This document shows, one piece after another, positions 27,378 through 38,344 of a stretch of DNA of 64,000 bases (within the stretch, counting starts at the first letter, position 1; each line of letters starts with the position of its first letter). A program made the translations under genes and the position numbers. The stretch comes from Cacajao melanocephalus. Lineage: Eukaryota > Chordata > Mammalia > Primates > Pitheciidae. The DNA lies in contig CAUYLG010052107.1 in the NCBI GenBank assembly GCA_963573385.1, positions 124,001 through 188,000 on the forward strand, read 5' to 3'. Under the pieces are notes generated by a model. That model saw nothing but the letters and a program-made list of their open reading frames with translations, was not told where the DNA came from and made no database searches.

Positions 27378-27580
27378 AAATAATAATATTCGCCACTCAT
27401 TCAAGCCCTACAAGATAGACACCTTACAAAGAGTGATTTTTGCAGCCTCACAACAACTATGGAAGTTCTCACTTAATTTTCCACTTAACAGATTAAGGTT
27501 CAGAGGTCTCATCCTAAAGCCCAGCAAAATGGGTAGAACCAAAATTCTAATGCCAAAGCTGATGCTCTTTCCACTAAAAA
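27378..27580 (-). mobile_element. MIR SINE, antisense
   Basis: Reverse-complement MIR: 'ccactcattcaagccctaca', 'cctcacaacaactatggaag', 'acagattaaggttcagagg', 'gggtagaaccaaaattctaa', 'gatgctctttccacta'. Confidence 0.8.
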
Positions 27581-27899
27581 AATGTTTAAAAGCATAATAC
27601 TAGATTTCTTTCAGACTCTGATTCAGATGAAACCTGGCCTTTAATTTTTTTTTAGGATATCAGATGCAGAACTGAACTAAAACAATAATCATTATATGAC
27701 TCAAGGGCTAAAATGTACCCTATTACAAAAACTCATCAAGTGAACATTTCTAGCAGGCCAACTAGGATGACAATATTTCCGGTACCACAAATATTTCTCA
27801 GCCACCAAGACTTTAACAGTAATCAACTTGTGCCAAACTCATAACTTGACTTCCGTTCTATAAAGAAAATGAACAGATAATACTAATACATGCATATCA

Positions 27900-28065
27900 T
27901 TGATTAAAGTTTATGTTGTATCTTCACATGTGTCATTTCATTTTAGGCATCATAAGAATTTGGGAGTAAGTGGGAGTAGTTATTTTTTAAATGTATTTAC
28001 CATTGAAAGAAACGAGAACCAAATTTACTGCACGTCACACAGCTAACCAGGGACCAAGCTCTGTG
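27900..28065 (-). mobile_element. MIR SINE, antisense
   Basis: Reverse-complement MIR: 'catgtgtcatttcatttta', 'aagaaacgagaaccaaattt', 'cacgtcacacagctaaccag', 'gaccaagctctgtgctc'. Confidence 0.75.
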
Positions 28066-29143
28066 CTCATTTCATTACTTGACTCTCTGACTGGTCCACT
28101 CCAATGCCATTGCAGCTTGATGACACCGAGAACTGGCTACATAATTTGTAGGACTCAGTGAAAAATAAAAATTCAGATCTCCTTGTCCAAAATGTACGAA
28201 AAATTTCAAGACAGAAACCACAGAGTATTAAACCAAGTCCAGGGCCTCCTGAACAGTTGCCTAGGTCATGGACTCGTGAAGTTGGCTCTGATGATACCAC
28301 TGCAAATTAAACTGTAAATAAATAATTCAAGAAGCTGCTAATTGATCAAGGTAAAGAGTATGGATGTATTCAAAGTTATCACTTTTCCAGAACACCCTGC
28401 AAAAGTGTCTGTGACAGATGTAATCCAAGTTGTATGAACATAATCACCTCCTCTACATAAATTATTCAGATTAGGAAATATATGGCCATCGGCTTTTGGT
28501 CAAATCAGGTGAACACATTTCTTCCCAAGTTATTTATCTAACACATTAATATAATTTTTTTCCCAAATGTAATGCACTGATATCATTAAAAATGACAAGG
28601 CGAAGGCATCAGAAATATTCATTCAAGAGCAGGGAAATTAAGCTTGTAGACTCCAGCAAACCCACCTATTTGGCCTGTATTTCCAGTATGTCATTTCAGA
28701 ATAAACAATTTCAAGAAGATGGCTACACAGATGCTTTTACAACAGAGTAAAGAGCTGAAATAAGCACCTGATAGTGCTATCAATTAACAACAGATGTTTG
28801 CAGGTGAGCTGGAATCTGTGGTTTGAATTTCCAAAGTGAAATGATCTTCTGGAATGGATAAGAGCCTGCTGTTGTCAGACATCTTTACAGAATCCCTACA
28901 CACTGTGGAACTAATTAAGTGTGAGAGCCACCTGCATTCTCACGAGGGAGAGGGAGGAACCTCCACAGTCGCCTTCTTGTCCTGTTATCCATACTTGCAT
29001 CTTTCCAGAAGATCTCTGAAAATCAGAATTCTTGTCCAGGCACTCTGGAAAGATTTTTTTGAATCAAAAAAGGTGCACTAAGGAGTAAAAGAGAAAAGGC
29101 AAATTCCTAAATGATTAAGATATCTCTTTTTATTTTTCATTAA
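28066..29143. other. Unrecognised sequence
   Basis: No gene or repeat recognised in about 1.1 kb. The frames at 28067-28300 and 28854-29081 have no recognisable domain. Confidence 0.5.
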
Positions 29144-29158
29144 AAATAAACTACATGT

Positions 29159-29333
<175 letters not shown>

Positions 29334-29546
29334 AAATAAACTGCATGTGATCTGGTAAAAAAAGAAAAAAGCATTTAAATCAACAAAATATGAATAAAGG
29401 AAAAATTACAAAAATATTCATTTTATTTATTAATACAAGTGTCTATGAATTACAATTTCTTTTTGAACACTGTACTCCTTACCCACCTCCAAAGCCACTT
29501 TCACATTCTGAGTTGGTAGGGAGCACCTCACAGCCAGTACTAATTT

Positions 29547-29919
29547 TGTCTTAGCTCAGGCTGCTATAATAAAATACCATAAACTAGATGTCTTAGCAAC
29601 AAAAATTTATTTCTCAAAGTTGTGGAGGTTGGGAAGTCCAAGATCACGGTACTAACAGATTTCGTATCTGGTGGAGGCCTGCATCCTGGCTTATAAACAG
29701 CAGTCTTCTTTCTGTGTCCTTACATGGTGAAGAGAGGAAGCCAGCTCTCTCAGGAGCTCTTAAGAATACTAATCCCATTCATGAGGACTCTACCCTCATG
29801 ACCTTATCTTATTCTAATTACTTCCCCAAAGACCCTATCTCCTAATACCATCCATCACTTTAAAGAGTAGGGTTTCGATATGTAAATTGTAGAGGGACGC
29901 AAGCATTTAATCCATAGTA
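29547..29919 (-). mobile_element. MLT1 LTR, antisense, nearly complete
   Basis: Reverse-complement MLT1: 'tgtcttagctcaggctgcta', 'gtggaggttgggaagtccaa', 'gtgtccttacatggtgaaga', 'ctaatcccattcatgaggac', 'ctcatgaccttatcttattc', 'tgtagagggacgcaagcatt', 'taatccatagta'. Solo LTR. Confidence 0.9.
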
Positions 29920-30029
29920 GCTTCTTTAATCTGCAGTATTCCCAGCATCTTTGTCTTTTATGATATTAATGTCTTGGAACGAATATATTTCTCTTGCTGT
30001 GCTTTTTGGATGTTTTATCATGATTAAAG

Positions 30030-31030
30030 TTATTTATTCATAGTTAAGAATATTGAACCAGTGATATTTTGTCCTCCTGAGGATATCACATTTTATTTTC
30101 CCCTTATAACTAATAAACAGTCTCTCAGGTGACACTTTAAGAACACACAGTCTTGTCCATCATCAAAATTTCCCCCCAGATTTAGCAGCTATTAGTGATT
30201 CTTGCCTGGCATAATATTTAGTATGCTGATTGTAAAATGGGCAATCCCCTAACTCTAACCTGACCTCAACAATTATTGGTCAAGTCTCAGTGTCTACCGT
30301 AAGAATCTATTTGTTTTTCTTTTTTTATTTTTATTTTCTTATTGCATTTTAGGTTTTGGAGTACATGTGAAGAACATGCAAAATTGTTGCATAGGTACAC
30401 ACATGGCAGTGTAATTTGCTGCCTTCCTCCCCAACACCTATATCTGGCATTTCTCCCAATGCTCTCTCTCCCCAACTCCCCACCCCTCACTGTCCCTCCC
30501 CTATTTCTCCCCGACAGACTCCAGTGTGTGATGCTCCCCTCCCTGTGTCCATGTGTTCTCATTGTTCAACACCTGCCTATGAGTAAGAATATGCAGTGTT
30601 TGATTTTCTGCTCTTCTGTCAGTTTGCTGAGACTGATGGTTTCCAGGTTCATCATCTATGTCCCTGCAAAGGACACGAACTCATCATTTTTTTTGGCTGT
30701 ATAGTATTCCATTGTGTATATGTGCCACATTTTCCCTGTCCAGTCTATCATCAATGGGCATTTGGGTTGGTTCCAGGTCTTTGCTATTGTAAACAGTGCT
30801 GCAATGAACATTTGTGTGCATGTGTCCTTACAGTAGAACAATTTATAATCCTTTGGATATATACCCAGTAATAAGATTGCTGGGTCAAATGAAATTTCTA
30901 TTTCTAGGTCCTTGAGGAATCGCAATGTGGGATTATCATTTTCTATTTTTAATAGCTCATAATTTATAACTATACTTAATTACTTTGATGCTCACATATT
31001 CCAGATTTGGCCAATGGAAGCCTATTTATT
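30030..31030. mobile_element. Ancient interspersed repeat split by L1, family unknown
   Basis: The parts at 30030-30260 and 30932-31030 read like two halves of one old repeat whose motif order I have seen elsewhere ('cagctattagtgattcttgc', 'tgctgattgtaaaatggg', then 'ttatcattttctatttt', 'agatttggccaatggaagcc'). I cannot name the family securely. The L1 at 30313-30930 separates the halves. Confidence 0.4.
30313..30930 (-). mobile_element. L1PA/L1PB 3' end, antisense
   Basis: Poly-T at the left, then L1 3' UTR in antisense ('ttctcccaatgctctctctc', the C-rich tract at 30469-30513, 'ccctgtgtccatgtgttctc') and the ORF2 end ('ggacacgaactcatcatttt', 'tatagtattccattgtgtat', 'gtaaacagtgctgcaatgaa', 'tatacccagtaataagattg'). 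The last ~90 codons of ORF2 still read open on the - strand (30656-30925). 5' truncated at about 30930. Confidence 0.92.
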
Positions 31031-31039
31031 CAAACATTG

Positions 31040-31942
31040 ATTCCCATGCCACTGAAGTTTTTTCTTTTTTTAAGTTTTTTATTTCTTATTTTCTCCATTT
31101 TTTTTTCCTTTTCTTAAAAAACAGGCATTGATTTCAGTTCTTCTTTTTATTAATTTATCTCTTACACTTTGTCAGGTTTAATTTGGTCTTCATCCTCCAG
31201 CTTTTTTATTAAGACTTAAGCTTAGATAATTGCTTATAGACATTTTTGTTTAACATAAGCAATGAAAACTACACCATCCATCATGGTGATGTAGTTTAGC
31301 TGAATCCCACAAATTTTGATGTTTTCTGTTCATTTATATTCATTTATATTTTCCCTGTTGATTTCTTCCTGGATTCATTAATTATTTGGAATTGTGTCAT
31401 GTTTAGTTACAAATTTCAAGGATATCAATGATACCTTACTGGTTTCCATTTTACTTCTGTGGTCACAGAATATACTCCATATATACTTCAATCTTCATAA
31501 TTTACTGAGAATTATTTGTGACCCAGCCCACCTTAAGTGTTCCATTTGCATTAGAAAGGGTTACTTTCTGCTCCAATTGAATGTTGTGCTCTATGTGGGT
31601 CAATTAGTTCTAGCTGGTTAAACATGCTTTCAAAACTTCTATATTATCACTGTTTCTCCTTGACAATTATTAACTGTTAAACCAAATATTAATGCTTTGA
31701 AATCTCAATTATAATTATGGGTTTTGGCATTTTTTTCAATAATGCTAAACTTTGCTTTATGTATTTTGAAATGCTGTTATTGTACATACACACTTTGGAT
31801 TGTTGTCTTATTGATAATTAAGTCCTTTATCATTGTAAAATTTTCCTCTTTATCCCTAGAAATAACCCTTATTCTGAAGACTATCTTCAGTGATATTACA
31901 CAGCCACTCCAGCTCTCGTGTGATTATTCTTTGTGTTAAATA
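31040..31942 (-). mobile_element. Ancient L1 (L1M) antisense, segment 1: ORF2 5' part
   Basis: Antisense of the ORF2 endonuclease region: 'cttctgtggtcacagaatat', 'aagggttactttctgctcca', 'ttagttctagctggttaaac', 'gtcctttatcattgtaaaat', 'acacagccactccagctctc'. It continues at 32945 after an inserted LTR block. Confidence 0.75.
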
Positions 31943-31993
31943 TGTCAAGCTAAAGAAGAAGCTGAGGTATAAAATATAATGTTAAAGAGTTTA

Positions 31994-32326
31994 GGTATTA
32001 GTCCATTTTCACACTGCTATAAAGAATACTAGCTGAGACTGGGTAATTGTAAAGGAAAGAGGTTTAATGGACTCACAGTTCCCCAGGCTTAATAGGAAGC
32101 ATGGCTAGGAGGCCTCAGGAAACTTACAACCATGGTGGAAGGCAAAGGCTTCTTTACTGTGGCAGCAGAGGGGAAGGTGAGCCTGTGAAGGAGGAACTGT
32201 CAAATATTTAAAAACCATCAAATCTCCTGAGAACTCACTCACTGTCACAAAAACAACAGGCGGAAAACCGCCTCCATAATCCAATCACCTCCCACCTGGT
32301 CCCTCCCACAGAGCCAAACTGTATCA
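31994..32326 (-). mobile_element. MST/THE1-type LTR, antisense, with internal deletion
   Basis: Reverse-complement MaLR LTR: 'tattagtccattttcacact', 'gactgggtaattgtaaagga', 'ggcctcaggaaacttacaac', 'catcaaatctcctgagaact', 'ccgcctccataatccaatca', ending 'agccaaactgtatca'. About 50 bases near its 5' end are missing. Flanking 5-mers GTTTA (31989-31993) and GTTTC (32327-32331) fit a target duplication with one change. Confidence 0.9.
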
Positions 32327-32420
32327 GTTTCCTTGAGCCGAAATATGGACAGCTGCCCAGGAAAGGAAATACTTCCAGGTTGCCTTGAGAAGTGCTCTAT
32401 TCTGCCTTTGTTACTGATAG

Positions 32421-32629
32421 GTTTTGTTTGTTTGTTTGTTTTTTATTTTACTTTAAATTCAAGGATACATGTGCAGAATGTGCAGGTTTGTTACACAGGT
32501 ATACATGTGCCATGGTGGTTTGCTGCACCTATCAACCTGTCTTAGGTTTTAAGCCCCACACGCATTAGCTATTTGTCCTAATGCTCTCTCTCCCCTTGTC
32601 CCCAACCCCCAACAGGCCCAGATGTGTGT
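32421..32629 (-). mobile_element. L1PA 3' UTR fragment, antisense
   Basis: T-rich tail with GTTT units, then 'ggatacatgtgcagaatgtg', 'tatacatgtgccatggtggt', 'ttgctgcacctatcaacc', 'cctaatgctctctctcccct'. About 200 bases, heavily 5' truncated. A conserved-looking target duplication is not clear, although 'caggtttt/taggtttt' flanks it. Confidence 0.88.
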
Positions 32630-32944
32630 ACCAACAGGTTTTTAAAGACAAAAGGGAACAAAGAGTGGGTTGATACAAAGTTATTTAACAAGAATCCCCA
32701 CTGCTTTACAGAAATAACATTCATTAGTTATTAGCTACATATTATTGAACTATAGGTGTCCCGTGTATGGCATTTTTAGGTTAATTTTAGGGCTATTTGG
32801 CATCAGTCAGCCTAGAGCATTATAGAAAATGGCTTCAAGAGTTAATTACTTACTTAGCTCAAGCTGGTAATGAGACTAAACTCCTGTCACATTTCAGTGC
32901 CTTTTTGGGCCTGATAATTTAAAGGGGCTGACATCTCTCAGATA

Positions 32945-33950
32945 AAAAATTTCTTTTATTTCTCAAATATTTTTTAGTCCTTTTCTTTAAGCCTATCTGG
33001 GTCTTTTTATTTAGAATGTGTTTCCAGTAAGCTGAATATAACTGGATTTTCTTTTTAAATTTAGTATTACAATCTTTGTTTTTTAATTGTGCATTTAGAT
33101 TATTTATCAACATTGTAATGTTTAAATCTACAATTTTATATTTTGATTGTCTATGTAAACCATCTGTTCTTTATCCCCTTTTTTCTTCCTTCTTTTGGGA
33201 TAATAGAATATTTTAATATTTCATTTTAGCTCCACTTTTCGCTTACACATTCTTATTACATTTTGTTACACTAGTTGCTCTATGGTTAAACTATGCATCT
33301 TTAATCACAGTCTACCTTCAAATAATATTATACCCGTTCATGTATAAAATAAGGCTCTTAAAATAGTATGCTTCAATTCTCCTTTCAGTCCTTTGTGCAT
33401 TATTGTCATACATTTTACTTCTATATATAGGATAAGCCCACAATACATTAATTTTTCTTTGAATGATTTATCTTTCAAAGAAATTCGTAATTATAAAAAG
33501 TCTTATATTTACCTTTTCCAGCAATCTTCATCCCCTTGTAGTTCCACATGGTATCACAAAGTCTTGTGAACTTTCTAACATTTTGGTGGCAATAAATTCT
33601 CTGTTTCTCTTCATCTAATAAATATTTTTCTTCATTCTATTTTATAATATTTCATAGGATATAGAATTCCTAGGGATTTGGGTGTTTATTTTTTCTTTTA
33701 CCACTTTAAAGATGTCACGTCATTCCATCATCGTTTTTTCTTGCTCAGTTTCAGTCAAGAAGTCAGTGATGATTCTTCGTGTATCTGAAAGTAATGTGTT
33801 ATTTTTCTTTGAATGCTTCTGAGCTTTTCTTTATCACTGGTTTTTAGCATTCTCAATCTCTTGTGCCTTGGTGTGATTTTCTTTATGCTAAACTTGCTTG
33901 GAACTCCTCAATATGTTGAATATTTGGGTTTATAATTTTCATCAAATTTG
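32945..33950 (-). mobile_element. Ancient L1 (L1M) antisense, segment 2
   Basis: Resumes segment 1: 'gcctatctgggtctttttat', 'gtgtttccagtaagctgaat', 'aatatttcattttagctcca', 'ggatatagaattcctaggga', 'agtcaagaagtcagtgatga', 'cttgtgccttggtgtgattt', 'aattttcatcaaatttg'. This is the region between ORF1 and ORF2 of medium-reiterated L1s, in antisense. Confidence 0.7.
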
Positions 33951-33951
33951 A

Positions 33952-34644
33952 AAGGGATGGTATAGTAAAAAAAAAAAAATAGATGTATCTGGGCTTTGTC
34001 CATCTTTCCTGGTGACTGGAATTCCCTGAGTAATAGAAATGTCTTTGTTATGTTAATGAAGTTATTCATGGTAGGGGTCTGGGTGCCCTACAGGGTTCTT
34101 GGATGGGGACTGGTCCCAACCAGCAGGCTGTAGATTGAGTTCATCCACCAATGGTCATTGATTTAATCAATCCTGCCTATGTAATGAAACCTCAACAAAA
34201 GTTCTAAAAACAGTGAGGCTTGGGGAGCTTCCTGGTTGGAGAGCTTATCAATTTACCTGAAGGATGATACATCCTGACTCCACAGTACAGAAGCTCCTGC
34301 CCTTGCAACTTTTCTAGACCTTGCCCCTATGTACTTGTTCATCTGGCTATTTGTATTCTTTATAATTAAATGCTTTATAATAAAGTGCTTTTCTTGAATT
34401 CTATGAGTCAGTCTAGCGAATATTTGAATTGAAGGAGTGGGTGTGGGAACCCCAAAATTTGTAGCCAAGCCAGTCAGTCAGAAGTGTCGTGGGCCGGGGA
34501 CTTGTACCTGGTGTCTAAAATAGGGGCAGTCTTGTAAGACTGATCCTTCACCCTATGGGGTCTGCACTAACTCTGGCCAAAATTAAATTAAACACTCAAT
34601 TAGACACCAAGTTGGTGTCATAAAATTGTCAGGACTTGGGGAAA
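33952..34644 (+). mobile_element. LTR-like insertion, family unresolved
   Basis: About 690 bases interrupt the L1. It reads like a solo LTR in forward order: 'gcctatgtaatgaaacctca', a C/T-rich middle, 'tttataataaagtgcttttc' resembling a polyadenylation region, 'gtgtgggaaccccaaaattt', 'agtcagtcagaagtgtcgtg', 'ggggcagtcttgtaagactg'. I recognise the motif order as a recurrent primate/mammalian repeat but cannot name it. A 13-A run at 33969 lies near its start. Confidence 0.6.
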
Positions 34645-35850
34645 AAAATCATCTTCATTTCTTTAATTTCTAAAAATTTTACTTTTCTATCTCTCTCTGC
34701 CTCTTAAACTCCAAATTTACATGTTAGAATCCATGCCCTTGATTGTCACTAAATTTCTGTGTTTGTCTTTTTTCATCCTTTTCCTTAGTTTGATTACTTC
34801 CTATGTTTACTCTCTTAATTTCAGTAAACTTTTTTCTACCTTTTCTAATCTGCTTTTAAGCCCATTTAGTAAAATTTTTATTAGAGTTACTGTATTTCAT
34901 GCCTGTAGAATTTGTTCTTTTTAAATCTTTTTAAAATTTCCTCATTATATTCATGTTTTCTTTAAAATCATCAAGCATGTTGATAGTAGTTGTTTAAAGT
35001 CTTTGCTGACTTCTTCATTATTGTCATTTCTGGGTCTTTTTCTATTGACTCATTTTTCTCCCGGTTATAGTTAGTACTTCCCTACTTCTTGCCCTGTATA
35101 GTCATTTGTGATTAAATGATAGCTTTTGTCAATTTTTTGTTGTTGAGTGCCAGCATTTATTGTTTTTCATTAGAATGTTATTTTTTCTTTTCTATAAGGC
35201 AGATAAGTTACTTATGAAACATCTTATTTTGAAGGTTTGTTTTTAAGCTCGTTAAGGTTGGATTTAAAGAAGTCTTTATTTTAAGGCTGCTTTATTCCTC
35301 CAACTAACTTACAGCCCTTTTGGGATCTCCACTACATAAATTAGTCATTCAGGGAGAATTCCCCACTCTGACTGGTTAGAACTCAAATGTCTCCCAGCCA
35401 TGAGTTAATAGATTCGAATGCACAGAACTTTGAGGGTTGAAAGAAGGGCTCCATGGAGCTCACATGAGACCTCTGAGGAGGTCCTGCTGCTCTAGTACTC
35501 CTGTTTACAAGCTTGGAAAAGAGTCCACAGGGGGGCTTTTTTCACATTTTCAATGGGTTTATACATTTTCATTGAGTTGTTTTCCAAGACAGTAAATATG
35601 GGCTGTTTCCTATGAGAGAACACAATGAAGCTCATTCTGGGAGTGGTGATAAAAACCTGTGTGTGGGGTGTTCATAAGGTAACACTTACAGCAATAGCAA
35701 GAGATATGAAAGAAAGTGCCTTCCCCATTCACCCTAATTTCCAGATTCCCACTGGACTTGACAGTTTTGCGGAGTTCCAGAGTAAAGCAGAGTAGAGAAC
35801 AGTAGATTGGGAGCCACAATAGCAACTTAACATGGATAGTCACCTGAGGT
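34645..35850 (-). mobile_element. Ancient L1 (L1M) antisense, segment 3: ORF1-side
   Basis: Continues the L1M motif order: 'cttcatttctttaatttcta', 'tatctctctctgcctcttaa', 'gcctgtagaatttgttcttt', 'agtagttgtttaaagtcttt', 'ttgtcaattttttgttgttg'. Beyond about 35300 the match fades and the right boundary is uncertain. Contains one copy of a 25-bp repeat (35558-35582). Confidence 0.6.
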
Positions 35851-35879
35851 TTTGTACCATGTTCCTCTCCTATAAGCAG

Positions 35880-36490
35880 TGTGTGAAAGTGCTAATTTTT
35901 AGCATTTTTACCAACCTTATCAAAACCCTTGGAATTGTCACATTTAAAACTCATGCCACTATATGTATAAAAGGATATATCATGATTATTTTGCTTTGCT
36001 TTCCCAGGTAAAATTTTTGAGGCTGAGTGCCTTTTAATTATTTATTAGTCATTTTGCTTCCTTTCTGCCAATGGAATGTTCATATATTTTATACATTTTC
36101 ATTGAGTTGTTTATCTTTTTTTGTTGATTTACAGGGGGTTTTACTTAATGAATTCTAAATATTAATCCTCCATTTTATACCTTGCAAATAGTCTCCCTGT
36201 CTTAAGCTTGCCTTTTGACTTTGTTTCTACATTTTTTTCATAAACAGAAGGTTCTTCTTTCAACTTAGTGAAGTCAAACTTCTGAATCTTTTCCTCTATG
36301 CTCTACGCTTTTTATGTCATTAAAATAAATTATTCCCAGTTCTGATGTAATAGCCCCTATATTTTCTTCCTGAAGTTTAAATTTTTACTTATCACATTTA
36401 GCTCTTTAGTCAGAATTTATTTAACTTTATACTCACTTTTTGCCTCTTTTTATATGCCCTGCATACAAGTACATTCCAACACTTCATCCC
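35880..36490 (-). mobile_element. Second ancient L1 fragment (ORF2 3' part), antisense
   Basis: Antisense ORF2 tail: 'attgagttgtttatcttttt', 'cattttataccttgcaaata', 'ttcaacttagtgaagtcaaa', 'ataaattattcccagttctg', 'tagctctttagtcagaattt'. In antisense order this 3' part lies upstream of the ORF1-side part at 34645-35850, so it is a separate insertion. Confidence 0.65.
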
Positions 36491-36529
36491 CTTGCATAAA
36501 TCCTGACTTTTTTATAGTTCAGCTTAGTT

Positions 36530-36660
36530 ACTAATACCTTTATGAAGTCTTCCCTCAATGCTCCAACCCTCAATGACTTTCCCTCCTCAACCTCCTGAGA
36601 CATTTATCACTGAACTTTATATTAACGTATGCCTATGCATGATAGTGAATTAAATATCTG
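36530..36660 (+). mobile_element. Possible L2 fragment
   Basis: 'atgaagtcttccctcaatgc' then 'gagacatttatcactgaact' resembles the L2 3' region. Weak. Confidence 0.4.
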
Positions 36661-36959
36661 CAGCATCCAGGCAGGTAACCTTAATAAGTAGAGAGGATGA
36701 GAGTCAAGACTATATAAAGTGTAGAGAGTGGACTAGCACATGCCTCATTTCAGAGACAGTGGCTACTCAGCTCTAGCCAACTATTTCTTATGTGGTAGAA
36801 ATATGCTGGTTCTACTATTATAATTTTTAAGACAATCTAGGAATCTAAAACTTTTATGAGAAATATTCTGATACTTAAATATTACCAATTCATTTAAAAA
36901 ATATTTTTAAATCATTATGTTGGGGGAGGGGAGAGTATTTCCTGATAAGATTCAGTCAT

Positions 36960-37135
36960 TCCACTTCTAATCTCTAACCTCTGGTTTATTTCTAATATGT
37001 TAATTGTTCTCATTATTTGCCTCTTGAATTAAATTATAAACCCCTTGATTACAGGCACACTCACTTTGTAGACTCCATAGAACTTACAGAGGTGAGCCAA
37101 TGATAAATGCTCCATAAACCCGTGATTGACTGTTG
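36960..37135 (+). mobile_element. L2 LINE 3' tail
   Basis: 'aaattataaaccccttgatt', 'acaggcacactcactttgta', 'ccatagaacttacagaggtg', 'atgataaatgctccataaac' follow the L2 3' end in order. It may be the continuation of the fragment at 36530 after about 300 unrecognised bases. Confidence 0.6.
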
Positions 37136-37795
37136 ATTGACAGGAGACATCGTACTTGTACGCTGAGCCACACTCCTCTCCACAATCATGTGCTGAGGAG
37201 AGGACTAGCTTACACAATGAGGTACCATGACCAAGATGGCTGCTCATCTCATGAATGTTTGTCATTCCAGTGAGACCCACATTCATGAAAAACACATCTC
37301 CAAAATCTGTGGTCATCCCAGCCTAGGAATGGAATGTTAGGACACATTCTGGACACTTTGCCAGGACACATGAAAACCTAAGAACGTTTAAGAATCAGTG
37401 GTCTGGGTTGTACAAAAATCAGATGCCCACTTCTCATAGAGGCATAGAGGAGTAGAAAGAACTAGGGAAGGCCTCCAATGCCTTTGTCCTTTAGGAAAAT
37501 AAAATCCTGACTCAGGATAGTCATGGCATGGCCACTGTTGTCTATTTATCGTCCTGGGTCAATACCCTCAGCGTCAGCAACCCCACACTATCAAGCTCAC
37601 AGACAGCCTAAGGAATGATCCAAAGATCCCTCTCTCTAGTGAAAGCAGGCTTGGACCAGGAACCACACACTCAAATTCAAAGGCTGGGTTCATCTCTGAG
37701 GAGCCCTGGCTGAAATGTATGGCCTCTCTGACCCTGTCTTTTCATTTCTAGGGAAAGAACAGGCAGATTGCATCTCCTCAGTGGGAGAAGCAGTA
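37136..37795. other. Unrecognised sequence
   Basis: No repeat or gene recognised. The open frame at 37029-37316 on the - strand begins in the L2 relic and has no known domain. Confidence 0.5.
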
Positions 37796-37799
37796 GTGT

Positions 37800-37975
37800 T
37801 GGGGTGGTAAAAAGGCACAGACTCTCAGACCAGCCATGAATATGAACCTAACTGAGAGACCTAGAAAAAGTTACTTAACTAACTTCCCTGTAGCTGAGTT
37901 TCTACAGGTACAAAATGAGGTCAAATAGTAAACTTAGCCCATTAGGTTGTTCAGAAGATCAAATGACATTTTAAC
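37800..37975 (+). mobile_element. MIR SINE
   Basis: Forward MIR: 'gtggtaaaaaggcacagact', 'agagacctagaaaaagttac', 'ctgagtttctacaggtacaa', 'ttaggttgttcagaagatca'. Confidence 0.85.
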
Positions 37976-38344
37976 TGTAAAGCTCACCGCAAATTGTTGG
38001 TTTGAGATCATAGATGTGAGAGAAGTTGGTTGACTGCATGGTGGCATTATTACAGGCTCTTTTGCTCTGCTCCCTAGAGCTGTCCCCACACCATACAAAG
38101 TGATAGTTTTATTATTGTTGTTGTTTATCCTTCTCCAAGATTTCAAGTTCATGTAAAGGAGAATTTCTCAGTAGGATGTATTTCTGTTGAAAGCTAGTGT
38201 GTGCCCACCACTAAGGCCATAAATCTTTCATCCTTGGTTCCATACATTCACCTGGAAATAGGCCTGGGCAAAATCAAATCTATGGGAACAAGACTCCTTA
38301 GGATCTTGCACACATAAATCTTAAAAGTTAGGAAGATTGCATTT

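Larger units (their letters stand above)
31943..32940 (-). mobile_element. MLT2-like (ERVL) LTR, antisense, itself interrupted twice
   Basis: Begins 'tgtcaagctaaagaagaagc' and ends 'ggggctgacatctctca'. Reverse-complemented, this is an LTR-like TG...CA unit ending in a CAGCTTCTTCTTTAGCTTGACA-type terminus, as in ERVL MLT2 LTRs. Net LTR sequence is about 450 bases once the MST LTR (31994-32326) and L1 (32421-32629) are removed. Assigned from memory of the family ends, moderately sure. Confidence 0.55.
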
